Of a DNA stretch of 64,000 nt, positions 24,348-32,856 are shown in pieces; the stretch's first letter is position 1, and each line of letters opens with the position of its first letter. Both the position numbers and the translations under genes were made by a program. Below the pieces are notes generated by a model. It was not told the DNA's origin and searched no databases. It saw only the letters and a list, made by a program, of their open reading frames with translations. Where the stretch lies: NCBI GenBank assembly GCA_902475535.1, contig CABRZR010000004.1, positions 1 to 64,000 on the forward strand, given 5' to 3'. Origin of the DNA: QAMH01 sp900556425 (lineage in GTDB: Bacteria > Actinomycetota > Coriobacteriia > Coriobacteriales > QAMH01).

Positions 24348-25450
24348 TGCTCGACCTCTCCGGATTTCGCGACCCCAAGCTCGGCAAAGAGCTTATCGCC
24401 CGTATCAACGAGATTGCTCCGGCAGCTCTCGAACGCTGCGATGGGCACATCAGGCTCATGGAGGTCTGCGGCACGCATACGGTCGCACTCGCCCGAGCGG
24501 GTATCCGTAGCATTTTGCCCGAGGGCATCAAGCTCGTCAGCGGTCCTGGCTGTCCCGTCTGCGTCACGGCCAACGAGGATATCGACACGGTCATCGCGCT
24601 TTCGCGTCTCGACGACGTCATCATCACGACCTTCGGCGACATGACACGCGTGCCAGGCTCGACTTCCTCACTCAATGAGGAGAAAGCCGCCGGACGCGAC
24701 ATTCGCATCGTCTACTCCCCCCTCGATGGGCTGCGCTGCGCACAGGAAAATCCCGACCGCGAGGTCATCTTCGTGGGTGTTGGCTTCGAGACCACAACGC
24801 CACTCATCGCCTCCACCATCAAGCGCGCCGAAATGGCCGGCATCAAGAACTTCAGCGTCTTTGCCGCGCACAAGACCGTTCCGCATACGCTTGAAGCGCT
24901 CGTCAACGACCCCGAGGTCGCCATCAACGCCCTCATACTGCCAGGACACGTCTCGACCATCATCGGTCGTACGCCCTACGAATTCCTCGCGCGCGACTAT
25001 GGCATTCCCGGATGCATCATGGGCTTCGAGCCAAACGATTTGCTAAGCGGCATCGCCATCTTGCTGCGCATGCTCGCCCGCGGCGAGGCGAGCATCGTGA
25101 ACGACTACCGACGCGGCGTGCAAGACGAGGGCAACGTCGATGCCCAGGCGACCATCGCCGAGGCCTTCGAGCCCTGCGATGCCACCTGGCGCGGTCTGGG
25201 CCTCATCCCCGATTCTGGCTACAGATTGCGCGAGAAGTACGCCCGTTTCGATGCGCTTGCCAAGTTCTCGCCCGCCATCGAGCCGACAATCGAGCCCAAG
25301 GGTTGCCGCTGCGGTGATGTGCTGCGCGGCGTCATGGACCCGAGCGAATGTCCGCTCTTTGCCACGGCCTGCAGCCCGGAACACCCCATCGGTCCCTGCA
25401 TGGTCTCGAGCGAAGGCTCCTGCGCTGCGTTCTACAAATACCTGCGATAG
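24347..25450 (+). CDS. hypD: hydrogenase maturation Fe-S protein HypD
   Basis: Assembles the Fe(CN)2CO group with HypC. 367 residues. Conserved cysteine motifs are EVCGTHT near residue 42 and GPGCPVCVT near 68, then the GFETTTP region. The C-terminal [4Fe-4S] ligand cysteines follow in CRCGDVL, ECPLFATAC and GPCMVSSEGSCAAFYKY. The gene set stops here; hypE, hypA, hypB and the hydrogenase itself are not in the window. It converges on pheT with 25 bases between and no visible terminator. Confidence 0.97.
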   Translation: MLDLSGFRDPKLGKELIARINEIAPAALERCDGHIRLMEVCGTHTVALARAGIRSILPEGIKLVSGPGCPVCVTANEDIDTVIALSRLDDVIITTFGDMTRVPGSTSSLNEEKAAGRDIRIVYSPLDGLRCAQENPDREVIFVGVGFETTTPLIASTIKRAEMAGIKNFSVFAAHKTVPHTLEALVNDPEVAINALILPGHVSTIIGRTPYEFLARDYGIPGCIMGFEPNDLLSGIAILLRMLARGEASIVNDYRRGVQDEGNVDAQATIAEAFEPCDATWRGLGLIPDSGYRLREKYARFDALAKFSPAIEPTIEPKGCRCGDVLRGVMDPSECPLFATACSPEHPIGPCMVSSEGSCAAFYKYLR

Positions 25451-25475
25451 CAAACAACAGGAGCCGTGCGTCGTC

Positions 25476-27923
25476 CTAACTGCGCACCTCGCCACCTGTC
25501 GCCTTCATGACCTTGGCGACGATACGCTCATGGGCCTTCTCGACTTCCTCGCTCGTGAGAGTACGGTCGCTCGCACGGTAGGTAATCCTGAATGCCATGG
25601 ATTTCTTGCCCACGCCCACGCGCTCGTCATCGCGGTACACGTCGAAGAGACGCACGCTCTCGAAGGGGCCCTTCTTGCCAGCGCTCGTGATGCACTGCTC
25701 GATGCGCTCTGCCGTGACGTCCTCGTCGACGACGATCGCAAGGTCGACCTCAATGCCTGGATAGACCGGTACGTCCACATAGGGGCGCATATCGCCGGCC
25801 ACGCCGAGCAGCTGATGCACGTCAAACTCGAATGCGGCAACGGAACCCTCCACATCGAAGGCCTGGCAGACGAGCGGATGCATCTCACCGACCCAGCCCA
25901 GCACACGCCCACCTGCGATGACGCTTGCAGCACGCCCCGGCGTCAACCAGGGAGCCTCATCGGCATCGAGCGCCTTGAATTGCAGCTTCTGCACGCAAAG
26001 CTCGCGCATGAGGTTTTCGACGATGCCCTTGGCATCGAAGAAATCGATGGCCTGCGCTGGCTGGTTCCAACCCGGAAGCGTGAAGGAGCCGGCAAGCACG
26101 CCGGCAAGCATCGTGCGCTCCTTCGGGGACTTACGCCCCTCGGCCGCGCCAAAGACGACGCCGCGCTCGAAGAGCTGGACGTCAAAAACGCCACGACTCT
26201 GGTTGTAGGCAACGCTGCGCATCAAGCCGGGGATGATGCTACGACGTAGGACCGACTGCTCGCTGCTCATCGGATTGATGAGCTCGACGGCCTCGCCGCG
26301 GCCCTCCTCGGGCATACGCGTCTTGTCCATGTCGTCGGAGGGCACGAGCGAGTATGTCATCGTCTCGTTCATGCCACACGCGCGCAACGTCTGGGCCATG
26401 AGCTCGATGCGCTGCTGCTCGACCGTGCGACCGCCCGCGTGAGCGCCGCCGGGAAGCGTCGAGGGAATGCGATCCATGCCATAGATGCGCAGAACCTCCT
26501 CGTACAGGTCGATTTCTCGCGTGAGGTCGGGACGGAAGGTCGGAGCGATGACCTCGACTTGCTTATCACCGGGCTTGCCTTCGACGTCGCAACCCAGATC
26601 GGTGAGGATGCGGAACTGCTCCTCGTCAGTGATGTCTGCGCCGATATGGGCACGAAGACGATCGGGGCGCAGCATGAGATGCGCGCGCTCGGTACGCACG
26701 GGATATTCATCGACCACCTCGAGGCAGACCGTGCCGCCAGCGACCTCGGCGATAAGAGCGGCGGCGATGGCGGAGTACTCGTCGCAGGTGCTCGCGTCCA
26801 CGCCACGCTCGTAGCGCAGGGAGGCCTCGCTCACGAGCGAGAGGTTGCGCGAGGTGCGGCTCGTATGGGCCGTCGAGAAGGTCGCGCTCTCCAGAAGCAC
26901 ATCGGTGGTCGTCTCGGTGACCTCGCTGTCGAGGCCGCCCATGACGCCGGCAAGCGCGACGGGGTTTTCGCCGTCGGTGATGAGCGCCATGTCGCTCGTG
27001 AGCACGCGCTCCTCACCATCAAGGGTCGTGAACTTCTCGCCATCGCGCGCGGCGCGTACGCCCACATGATGCTTGCCGTCCGCTCCCTTGGGAAACGCGC
27101 GCAGATCGAAGGTGTGCAACGGCTGGCCGAGTTCGAAGAGAATGTAGTTGCTCACGTCGACGACGTTGTTGATGGAACGGGCACCCAGAGCCGTGATGCG
27201 CTCGACAAGCCATTGCGGCGAAGGACCAACCTTCACGTCGCGAATGATGCGGGCGGTATAACGCGGGCAGAGCTCGGGGTCGTCGATCTCGACCGAGACC
27301 AGCTCGCGCACATCCTCGGCATTGGTGGGACCAGGCACCGCACAGGGCGGGTCGTAATGCCACGGCACGTGATACATGGCACCAACCTCGCGGGCGAACC
27401 CCTTCATCGAGAGGCAGTCGGGACGGTTGGGCGTGATTTCGAGGTCGAGCACCGTATCGGAAAGGCCGCGCCAGGCGGCAAACGACTCACCCAGCGGCGC
27501 ATCCTCGGGCAGCTCCATGATGCCGTTATGATCACTGCCCAGGTTGAGCTCGCGCTCCGAGCAGATCATGCCGCAGCTCTCGACACCGCGCAGCTTCGAC
27601 TTCTTGATCTTGAAGTCACCGGGCAGAACCGTGCCGATGGTGGCGACGGCGACCTTGAGGCCCGCGCGTACGTTGGGCGCACCGCACACGATCTGCGTCG
27701 GCTCGGCGCCATCGCCAAAGTCGATGGTGGTCACGGACATGTGGTCACTATCGGGATGGGGCTCGCAGGTCTTGACGAGGCCGATCCTCACGCCCTCGAG
27801 ATCTGCTCCCAGGGTCTCGACACCCTCGACACCGGTTCCGGTCAGGTCGAGCCTGTCGCAGAAGTCCTGCAGGTCGTCGGGTACCTTGACCATAGAATCG
27901 AGCCATTTCAATGAAACAAGCAT
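25476..27923 (-). CDS. pheT: phenylalanine--tRNA ligase beta subunit
   Basis: Beta chain of the alpha2-beta2 enzyme. 815 residues with the expected domains: tRNA-binding OB fold (about 40-155, EPHPDSDHMSVTTID), B3/B4 editing domain, B5 DNA-binding-like domain, and C-terminal FDX-ACB domain (VPVYPGIEVDLAIVVDEDV). pheS is 33 bases upstream and regulation is by the shared T-box leader. Confidence 0.97.
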   Translation of the reverse strand: MLVSLKWLDSMVKVPDDLQDFCDRLDLTGTGVEGVETLGADLEGVRIGLVKTCEPHPDSDHMSVTTIDFGDGAEPTQIVCGAPNVRAGLKVAVATIGTVLPGDFKIKKSKLRGVESCGMICSERELNLGSDHNGIMELPEDAPLGESFAAWRGLSDTVLDLEITPNRPDCLSMKGFAREVGAMYHVPWHYDPPCAVPGPTNAEDVRELVSVEIDDPELCPRYTARIIRDVKVGPSPQWLVERITALGARSINNVVDVSNYILFELGQPLHTFDLRAFPKGADGKHHVGVRAARDGEKFTTLDGEERVLTSDMALITDGENPVALAGVMGGLDSEVTETTTDVLLESATFSTAHTSRTSRNLSLVSEASLRYERGVDASTCDEYSAIAAALIAEVAGGTVCLEVVDEYPVRTERAHLMLRPDRLRAHIGADITDEEQFRILTDLGCDVEGKPGDKQVEVIAPTFRPDLTREIDLYEEVLRIYGMDRIPSTLPGGAHAGGRTVEQQRIELMAQTLRACGMNETMTYSLVPSDDMDKTRMPEEGRGEAVELINPMSSEQSVLRRSIIPGLMRSVAYNQSRGVFDVQLFERGVVFGAAEGRKSPKERTMLAGVLAGSFTLPGWNQPAQAIDFFDAKGIVENLMRELCVQKLQFKALDADEAPWLTPGRAASVIAGGRVLGWVGEMHPLVCQAFDVEGSVAAFEFDVHQLLGVAGDMRPYVDVPVYPGIEVDLAIVVDEDVTAERIEQCITSAGKKGPFESVRLFDVYRDDERVGVGKKSMAFRITYRASDRTLTSEEVEKAHERIVAKVMKATGGEVRS

Positions 27924-27956
27924 GGTGGTTTCCTTATCTATTGCAAACGTTACGGG

Positions 27957-29018
27957 CTAGAACTGACGCAGGAAGCGCATGTCGCCTTCGAGCAGCATAC
28001 GCAGGTCGGGCACGTCGTATTTGAGGCAGGCGAGGCGCTCGACGCCCACGCCAAAGGCAAAGCCCGTATACACCTCTGGATCGATGCCGACGTTCTCGAA
28101 GACGTTGGGGTCTACCATGCCACAGCCCAGAATCTCGACCCAGCCCGTGTGCTTGCAGAAGCGGCAACCCTCGCCACCGCATATGCCGCAGGAGACATCT
28201 GCCTCGGCGCTTGGCTCGGTGAAGGGAAAGAAGTGCGCACGGAAGCGCGTCTTGCGTTCTTCGCCAAAGAATGCCTTGATGAAGTACTCGAGCGTACCCT
28301 TGAGGTCACCGAAGGTGATGCCCTTGTCCACGACGAGGCCCTCGATCTGATGGAACTGCGGTAGATGAGAGGGGTCGGCCACGTCATGGCGATACACCTT
28401 GCCCGGGCTGATCATGTAGATGGGCGGCTCCTTGTCCTCCATGGCATGCACCTGCGTGCCCGAGGTCTGCGTACGCAGCAGCACGTCGCTCTCGCCGCGC
28501 ACGTCGCTCACATCACCGGAGCGGTCCACAATGTAGAAGGTGTCCTGCATCGAGCGGCTTGGGTGATCCTTGGGAGCGTTGAGCGCCGTGAAGTTGTACC
28601 AGTCGGTCTCGACCTCGCGACCGCCTTCGACCTCGTAGCCAATGCCCGCGAAGATATCTACGCACTCGCGAATAATGCGGTTGATGAGATGCTCGCTGCC
28701 GATGGGCATGCTGCGGCCAGGCAACGTGATGTCGACCGCACTTCCCTCAAGCTGGGCATCAAGCTCAGCTGCTTTGAGTACCGTCTTACGTTCGGCAAGA
28801 GCCGCCTCAATCACATCGCGCACCTCGTTGGAGAGCTTGCCCACGATGGGACGCTCCTCAGGCGGGACATCACGCATGCTGCGCAGCACGCTTGTGAGCG
28901 ATCCCTTCTTGCCAAGCACGCCGATACGCACCTCCTCGAGCGCATCGCTTGTCTCGGCCTTCGAAATGGCGGCAAGCGTCTCGTCACGCAAGCCTTCCAG
29001 TTCTTCCTTCAGCGCCAT
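27957..29018 (-). CDS. pheS: phenylalanine--tRNA ligase alpha subunit
   Basis: Catalytic alpha chain, 353 residues from ATG 29018 (MALKEELEGL), with AAAGGA seven bases before it; the open frame continues into the T-box leader but that part is not coding. Class II motifs are visible: motif 2 region HQIEGLVVDKG and motif 3 GMVDPNVFENVG...GFAFGVGVERLACLKY. A coiled-coil N-terminus precedes them. A Cys cluster CGICGGEGCRFCKHTGW near residue 285 resembles a zinc knuckle seen in many bacterial PheS. Confidence 0.96.
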   Translation of the reverse strand: MALKEELEGLRDETLAAISKAETSDALEEVRIGVLGKKGSLTSVLRSMRDVPPEERPIVGKLSNEVRDVIEAALAERKTVLKAAELDAQLEGSAVDITLPGRSMPIGSEHLINRIIRECVDIFAGIGYEVEGGREVETDWYNFTALNAPKDHPSRSMQDTFYIVDRSGDVSDVRGESDVLLRTQTSGTQVHAMEDKEPPIYMISPGKVYRHDVADPSHLPQFHQIEGLVVDKGITFGDLKGTLEYFIKAFFGEERKTRFRAHFFPFTEPSAEADVSCGICGGEGCRFCKHTGWVEILGCGMVDPNVFENVGIDPEVYTGFAFGVGVERLACLKYDVPDLRMLLEGDMRFLRQF

Positions 29019-29059
29019 CCTTTTGTCCTTTCGACCAATCGTCCACACGATGTGAGGGC

Positions 29060-29320
29060 AATAAAAAACGCCCCCGCATGACATGCGAGGACGGATCAAG
29101 ATAATCCGCGGTACCACCTCGGTTGGCTGCATCTTGCAACCCGCTCATTTGTGCCCTGTATCGGGAGCACCCGACTCACCTACTGGGCAGATGCCATTCA
29201 GCGAGTAGCTCCGGAGTGAATTTGCATGCATCTGATGCGTCGTGCCTTTCCAGCAACACAGGCACGTCTCTGGCTTTCTGCTTCAAGAAAGCATGCAACT
29301 GTCTCCATCAACGCAGTGAC
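29060..29320 (-). promoter_or_regulatory. T-box leader controlling pheS-pheT
   Basis: The minus strand carries the T-box sequence GAGGTGGTACCGCGG (complement of 29106-29120). It is followed by a terminator hairpin (29071-29080 with 29082-29090) and a T run (29063-29068). Upstream is a long Stem I-like hairpin region. A TTC triplet followed by A (complement of 29218-29220) sits where the specifier is expected and would read tRNA-Phe. A TATACT box (complement of 29325-29330) is a likely -10. Uncharged tRNA-Phe should prevent termination and switch the operon on. Confidence 0.9.
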
Positions 29321-29386
29321 GCGAAGTATAGCACTCAGCGCCACCGAATGAAGAAACGGACAGGGCATTTTTCGCCTAAACGATGT

Positions 29387-29502
29387 TGCATGTGCATGGG
29401 GAGACTGCGAAGCGAAGGTACAAGGGAGCGCGCCGTAAAGACCGCGAAGCGGGCTGTCGGGAAGCGACCGTCGAAGCGGAGCAGCCTCCCCATGCACATG
29501 CA
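29387..29502. repeat. palindrome-flanked intergenic repeat, copy 2
   Basis: Arms of 22 bases (29387-29408 and 29481-29502, one mismatch) enclose a 72-base core that matches the core of copy 1 in reverse (about 57 of 63 bases). The arms have no similarity to those of copy 1. It lies upstream of the T-box promoter. Confidence 0.85.
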
Positions 29503-29749
29503 GGGCTCTATGCCTCGCATTTATGAGAACCTTGTGGAGAGAGCGGGACGGCAGGGGCGCAAGCAAACCGGGTTATCGGTAATTATCAACATCTAGGATA
29601 TAGTCTTGAGAGATTATCAAGATATGGACAAATCGACTTTCATCACAGGGTCTACACAAAACGGCATAAAAAGCAACAAGAGAGTTAAAAAGATGTGGCG
29701 AGAATGCGAATTTGCCCCATTTTGAACGCAATGCGCGTATATTGCATGT
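29503..29749. other. AT-rich gene-free stretch
   Basis: About 250 bases with no convincing gene. It is richer in A/T than its surroundings and contains short repeated ATTATCAA words. The right end holds TATATT (29738-29743), a possible -10 for the structured RNA candidate that follows; no -35 at normal spacing is visible. Nothing else is recognised. Confidence 0.5.
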
Positions 29750-29899
29750 CAGCGGGAAGGTCTCCCCAACTTGCCCGCCTGATTCGTCAAATCAAGTAAT
29801 TTGACTCGGCACACGAATCAGTCGCGACGCTTAGTCGCATCCCTCCTTGTGAGGACCCGCCTTCTCCTCTCATCCATTCAGGCGGGTCCTCTTCTTTTT
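29750..29899 (+). ncRNA. candidate small structured RNA ending in a strong terminator
   Basis: Four hairpins are packed end to end: 29752-29759 with 29770-29778; 29780-29792 with 29799-29820 (TGATTCGT / ACGAATCA outside, CAAAT / ATTTG inside); GCGAC / GTCGC at 29824-29838; and a perfect 10-base stem GAGGACCCGC / GCGGGTCCTC (29851-29860, 29881-29890) followed by TTCTTTTTT. No coding frame fits. I do not recognise the family. The terminator is firm; the rest of the transcript is inference. Confidence 0.45.
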
Positions 29900-29926
29900 T
29901 GCCCAAAATAGCCCGCAGAAACAAAA

Positions 29927-29945
29927 AGACCCGCCTGAGCGGGTC
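29927..29945 (-). terminator. terminator behind tRNA-Leu
   Basis: AGACCC and GGGTCT pair across a short GC-containing loop; on the minus strand the stem is followed by TTTTTG. It lies about ten bases beyond the tRNA 3' end and probably closes the pgk-tpiA-gpmI-secG-tRNA transcript. Confidence 0.75.
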
Positions 29946-29955
29946 TCGTTTTGCC

Positions 29956-30044
29956 TGGTGTCGGAGGGGGGACTTGAACCCCCACGCCCGTAATGTGGGC
30001 ACTAGCACCTCAAGCTAGCGCGTCTGCCATTCCGCCACTCCGAC
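29956..30044 (-). tRNA. tRNA-Leu (GAG)
   Basis: The complement folds as an 89-nt tRNA including an encoded CCA. The acceptor stem is GTCGGAG / CTCCGAC with A discriminator, the T loop is GTTCAAGTC, and the anticodon stem CTAGC / GCTAG has loop TTGAGGT, giving anticodon GAG (leucine codons CUC and CUU). A long variable arm confirms the class. Its 5' end is 20 bases after the secG stop, leaving no room for its own promoter. Confidence 0.96.
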
Positions 30045-30064
30045 TTTTCAAATAGCCCTGATGT

Positions 30065-30343
30065 TTAACGAACCGACCCCGTGGGGAAGGAAATCATCAG
30101 GAGAAGCAAGGATACCATGAACACGACCGCAAAGATAACCGTCATTCGGTCAAGATTGCGCTCGACGATACTCGATCCGGTGTCAGTGCCGTAAATGCTG
30201 CCGGCAATGACTTCGGAAACGCCCGTGCCCTTGCCCGAATGCATAAGCACGAAGATGACAAGGCCGATTGCCGAAATCGCCCAGAGAACCAAGACGATAT
30301 ACATAAACGGCGCCGAGTGCATCACATTGAGTATCGCGTCCAC
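30065..30343 (-). CDS. secG: SecG, preprotein translocase subunit
   Basis: Small subunit of the SecYEG channel that supports SecA-driven export. 92 residues with two membrane helices (about 13-33 and 68-87) joined by the conserved loop LMHSGKGTGVSEVIAG and the ERNLDRMT region. Gene order pgk-tpiA-gpmI-secG is common in Gram-positive bacteria. Followed closely by tRNA-Leu. Confidence 0.95.
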   Translation of the reverse strand: MDAILNVMHSAPFMYIVLVLWAISAIGLVIFVLMHSGKGTGVSEVIAGSIYGTDTGSSIVERNLDRMTVIFAVVFMVSLLLLMISFPTGSVR

Positions 30344-30409
30344 GAAATGCCTTTCCTTCTTACTTCATGACACGCGTTGCGCGTCACAGGTTAGTCATTC
30401 TAACAGTTC

Positions 30410-31957
30410 CTACGCGCGGGTCAACAGTGAATTTCCCGTCCACTGCTCGGGTTTCTCAAGACCGAGCAAGTCGATGAGCGTGGGAGCAACGTCGGCCAAG
30501 CGTGCATCATCCCCGTCGGCAAGGCCGAGCGATGCATCATTACAGACAAGCACGAGCGGCACGCGCGCCGTCGTGTGTGCCGTGAACGGGCTCTCTCCAT
30601 CGTCGGCGAGCATCTTATCGGCATTGCCGTGATCGGCCGTGATGAGCGCGGCGCCGCCCTTGGCGAGAATCGCCTCGACCACATGGGAAAGACCATGATC
30701 GACCGCCTCGACAGCGGCCGTGGCAGCCTCGATCACACCCGTGTGTCCAACCATGTCGCAGTTGGCATAATTCACGATGTAGACATCGGCCACATCATCG
30801 TTAATCGCCTGCTCGAGTGCCTCGGTGACGAGCGGCTCGGACATCTCGGGCTGCAAATCATAGGTCGCGACCTTGGGGCTTGCGATGAGCTTGCGCTCCT
30901 CGTTTTTCTTGGGTTGCTCAACACCGCCGTTGAAGAAGAACGTGACATGCGCGTACTTCTCGGTCTCGGCAATATGGAACTGACGTAGACCCTGATCCGC
31001 AAGTAAATCGGCCAGCGTGTTCTCCGGGAAGGCTTTGGGGAAAGCAATGGGCGCATCGATGGTCGGATCGTACTCCGTCAGGCAAACGAAGTTGACATCC
31101 GGCACATTGGGACGCGGAAAACCATCGAATTCCTTATCCACGAAGGCTCGTGTGAGCTCACGGGCACGGTCGGGCCTAAAGTTGAAGAAGATCATCGTGT
31201 CGCCATCATTGACACCGCGATGGTTGAGAACCGTCGGGATGACGAACTCATCGGTAATGTCCACCTTGTAGGATGCCTCGACGGCACCCACTGGGCGATT
31301 TCGCGCGAAGCCCTTGCCTGCGCCGAGGGCAATCGCATTCCAAGCCTGTTGTACGCGATCCCAGCGCTTGTCACGATCCATCGCATAGTAACGACCCGAT
31401 ATGGTCGCAATCTCGGCCTGAGCGCCACCATAATCATTGAAGATATGGTCGCAGAAATCGACGATACGTTGAACATAGCCCGCGCCGCTCTTGGGATCGA
31501 CATCACGACCATCGAGAAAAGCATGGATGCGGATATCGCGAGCGCCACGCTTGGCTGCCATTTCGATGAGCGCCTCGAGATGCTCGATATTGCTGTGCAC
31601 GCCACCATCAGAGAGCAGACCCAGAAGATGAATGGGACGATTCGCGTTAATGGCTGCATCCATCGCTTCGATGAGAATCTCGTTCTCTTCGATGCTGCCG
31701 TTCTCGCATGCATCGTTAATGCGCGTGAGCTCCTGATGCATGACGCGTCCCGCGCCCATGTTCAAATGTCCGACCTCGGAATTGCCCATTTGGCCATCGG
31801 GAAGCCCAACGTCACGCCCCGACGCTCCGAGTGTCGTATGAGGACGCTGCGCCCACAGCTCGTCAAAGTAGGGCTTGAATGCAAGCGAGATGGCATTTCC
31901 CGGACCATCCTCGGCCAGACCAAAGCCATCCATAATCACCAACAGGACCGGTTTCAT
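30410..31957 (-). CDS. gpmI: 2,3-bisphosphoglycerate-independent phosphoglycerate mutase
   Basis: Manganese-dependent glycolytic enzyme converting 3- to 2-phosphoglycerate. 515 residues. The alkaline-phosphatase fold motifs are present: MDGFG at the start, the phospho-Ser motif GNSEVGHLNMGAGR near residue 60, FLDGRDVDPKSG near 150, and TADHGNADKML near 437 with metal ligands. Third gene of the pgk-tpiA-gpmI-secG set, 75 bases behind tpiA. Confidence 0.97.
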   Translation of the reverse strand: MKPVLLVIMDGFGLAEDGPGNAISLAFKPYFDELWAQRPHTTLGASGRDVGLPDGQMGNSEVGHLNMGAGRVMHQELTRINDACENGSIEENEILIEAMDAAINANRPIHLLGLLSDGGVHSNIEHLEALIEMAAKRGARDIRIHAFLDGRDVDPKSGAGYVQRIVDFCDHIFNDYGGAQAEIATISGRYYAMDRDKRWDRVQQAWNAIALGAGKGFARNRPVGAVEASYKVDITDEFVIPTVLNHRGVNDGDTMIFFNFRPDRARELTRAFVDKEFDGFPRPNVPDVNFVCLTEYDPTIDAPIAFPKAFPENTLADLLADQGLRQFHIAETEKYAHVTFFFNGGVEQPKKNEERKLIASPKVATYDLQPEMSEPLVTEALEQAINDDVADVYIVNYANCDMVGHTGVIEAATAAVEAVDHGLSHVVEAILAKGGAALITADHGNADKMLADDGESPFTAHTTARVPLVLVCNDASLGLADGDDARLADVAPTLIDLLGLEKPEQWTGNSLLTRA

Positions 31958-32032
31958 ATCTCAGATGCTCCTCTAACGAATCGGGGCAATCACAGATCGC
32001 CCCGGTAGAACAGTTCTTTTGTCGCGCGCAAA

Positions 32033-32833
32033 CTACTTTGCCTTGAGCGCCATCTCGACGAGCGTCGAAAACGCCTTGGCATCGAGCGAGGCTCCGCCAA
32101 TGAGACCTCCGTCGACATCGGGTTGTGGCAGAAAAAGCTCGGCGTTGCCCGTATTCATCGAGCCACCATAGAGAATGCGCATCTTGCTCGCCGCGTCCGC
32201 ACCCGCAAAGTCGGCAACGACGCCACGAATGTGCGCGCATGCCTCCTGCGCCTGCTCAGGCGTGGCAGCACGGCCCGTACCGATTGCCCAGATGGGCTCG
32301 TAGGCGATGACCGACTTGGCGATGTCCTCTTCGCCAATGCCCTTCCAGCCAAGTCGTACTTGCTCGCCGATGAAGGCCAGCGTATCGCCCGCATCACGCA
32401 CATCAAGGTTCTCGCCACAGCACATGATGGGATGAAGCCCCTGGGCAAGCAGTGCCTTGATCTTCCTGTTGACCGTCTCGTCGGTCTCGCCAAAGTACTC
32501 GCGGCGCTCCGAATGCCCGACAATGCAGTATTCGCAGGTGAGCTCTTTGAGCATGGAGACCGAAATGGCGCCGGTATAGGCTCCGTCGGGCTCCCAGTAC
32601 ACGTCCTGAGCACCAAGCTTGATGCTCGAGTGGTCAAAGGCGAGAACGTTGAAGACTGACTTGAGGTCGGTGAAGGGAGGGCAGATGACCACTTCGACTG
32701 CCTCCCAGGCCTTGTCAGACTCAAACGAGATCTGCTGCGAGAGCGTCACGGCCTCGACCGTCGTCTTGTTCATCTTCCAGTTACCCGCAATCATCGGCAT
32801 GCGGGCGCCGGTATCTTGCATTGCGCCAAACAT
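32033..32833 (-). CDS. tpiA: triose-phosphate isomerase
   Basis: Interconverts dihydroxyacetone phosphate and glyceraldehyde 3-phosphate. The barrel signatures are GNWKMN (Lys of the active site), GHSERR (catalytic His), AYEPIWAIGTG (catalytic Glu) and GGSMNTGN (phosphate loop). A GAGGAG ribosome site six bases before ATG 32833 decides the start. This gives an 11-residue N-terminal extension before the usual MPMIAGNWKMN and a 266-residue protein. Lies 23 bases behind pgk. Confidence 0.97.
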   Translation of the reverse strand: MFGAMQDTGARMPMIAGNWKMNKTTVEAVTLSQQISFESDKAWEAVEVVICPPFTDLKSVFNVLAFDHSSIKLGAQDVYWEPDGAYTGAISVSMLKELTCEYCIVGHSERREYFGETDETVNRKIKALLAQGLHPIMCCGENLDVRDAGDTLAFIGEQVRLGWKGIGEEDIAKSVIAYEPIWAIGTGRAATPEQAQEACAHIRGVVADFAGADAASKMRILYGGSMNTGNAELFLPQPDVDGGLIGGASLDAKAFSTLVEMALKAK

Positions 32834-32856
32834 ACGCTGCTCCTCGTCTCGTCGTC

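Noticed and set aside
26439..27914. 491-codon plus-strand frame opposite pheT
   Set aside because: pheT is unambiguous; the shadow has no recognisable domain.
29787..30008. 73-codon minus-strand frame over tRNA-Leu
   Set aside because: It overlaps the tRNA and two terminator hairpins; not a protein gene.
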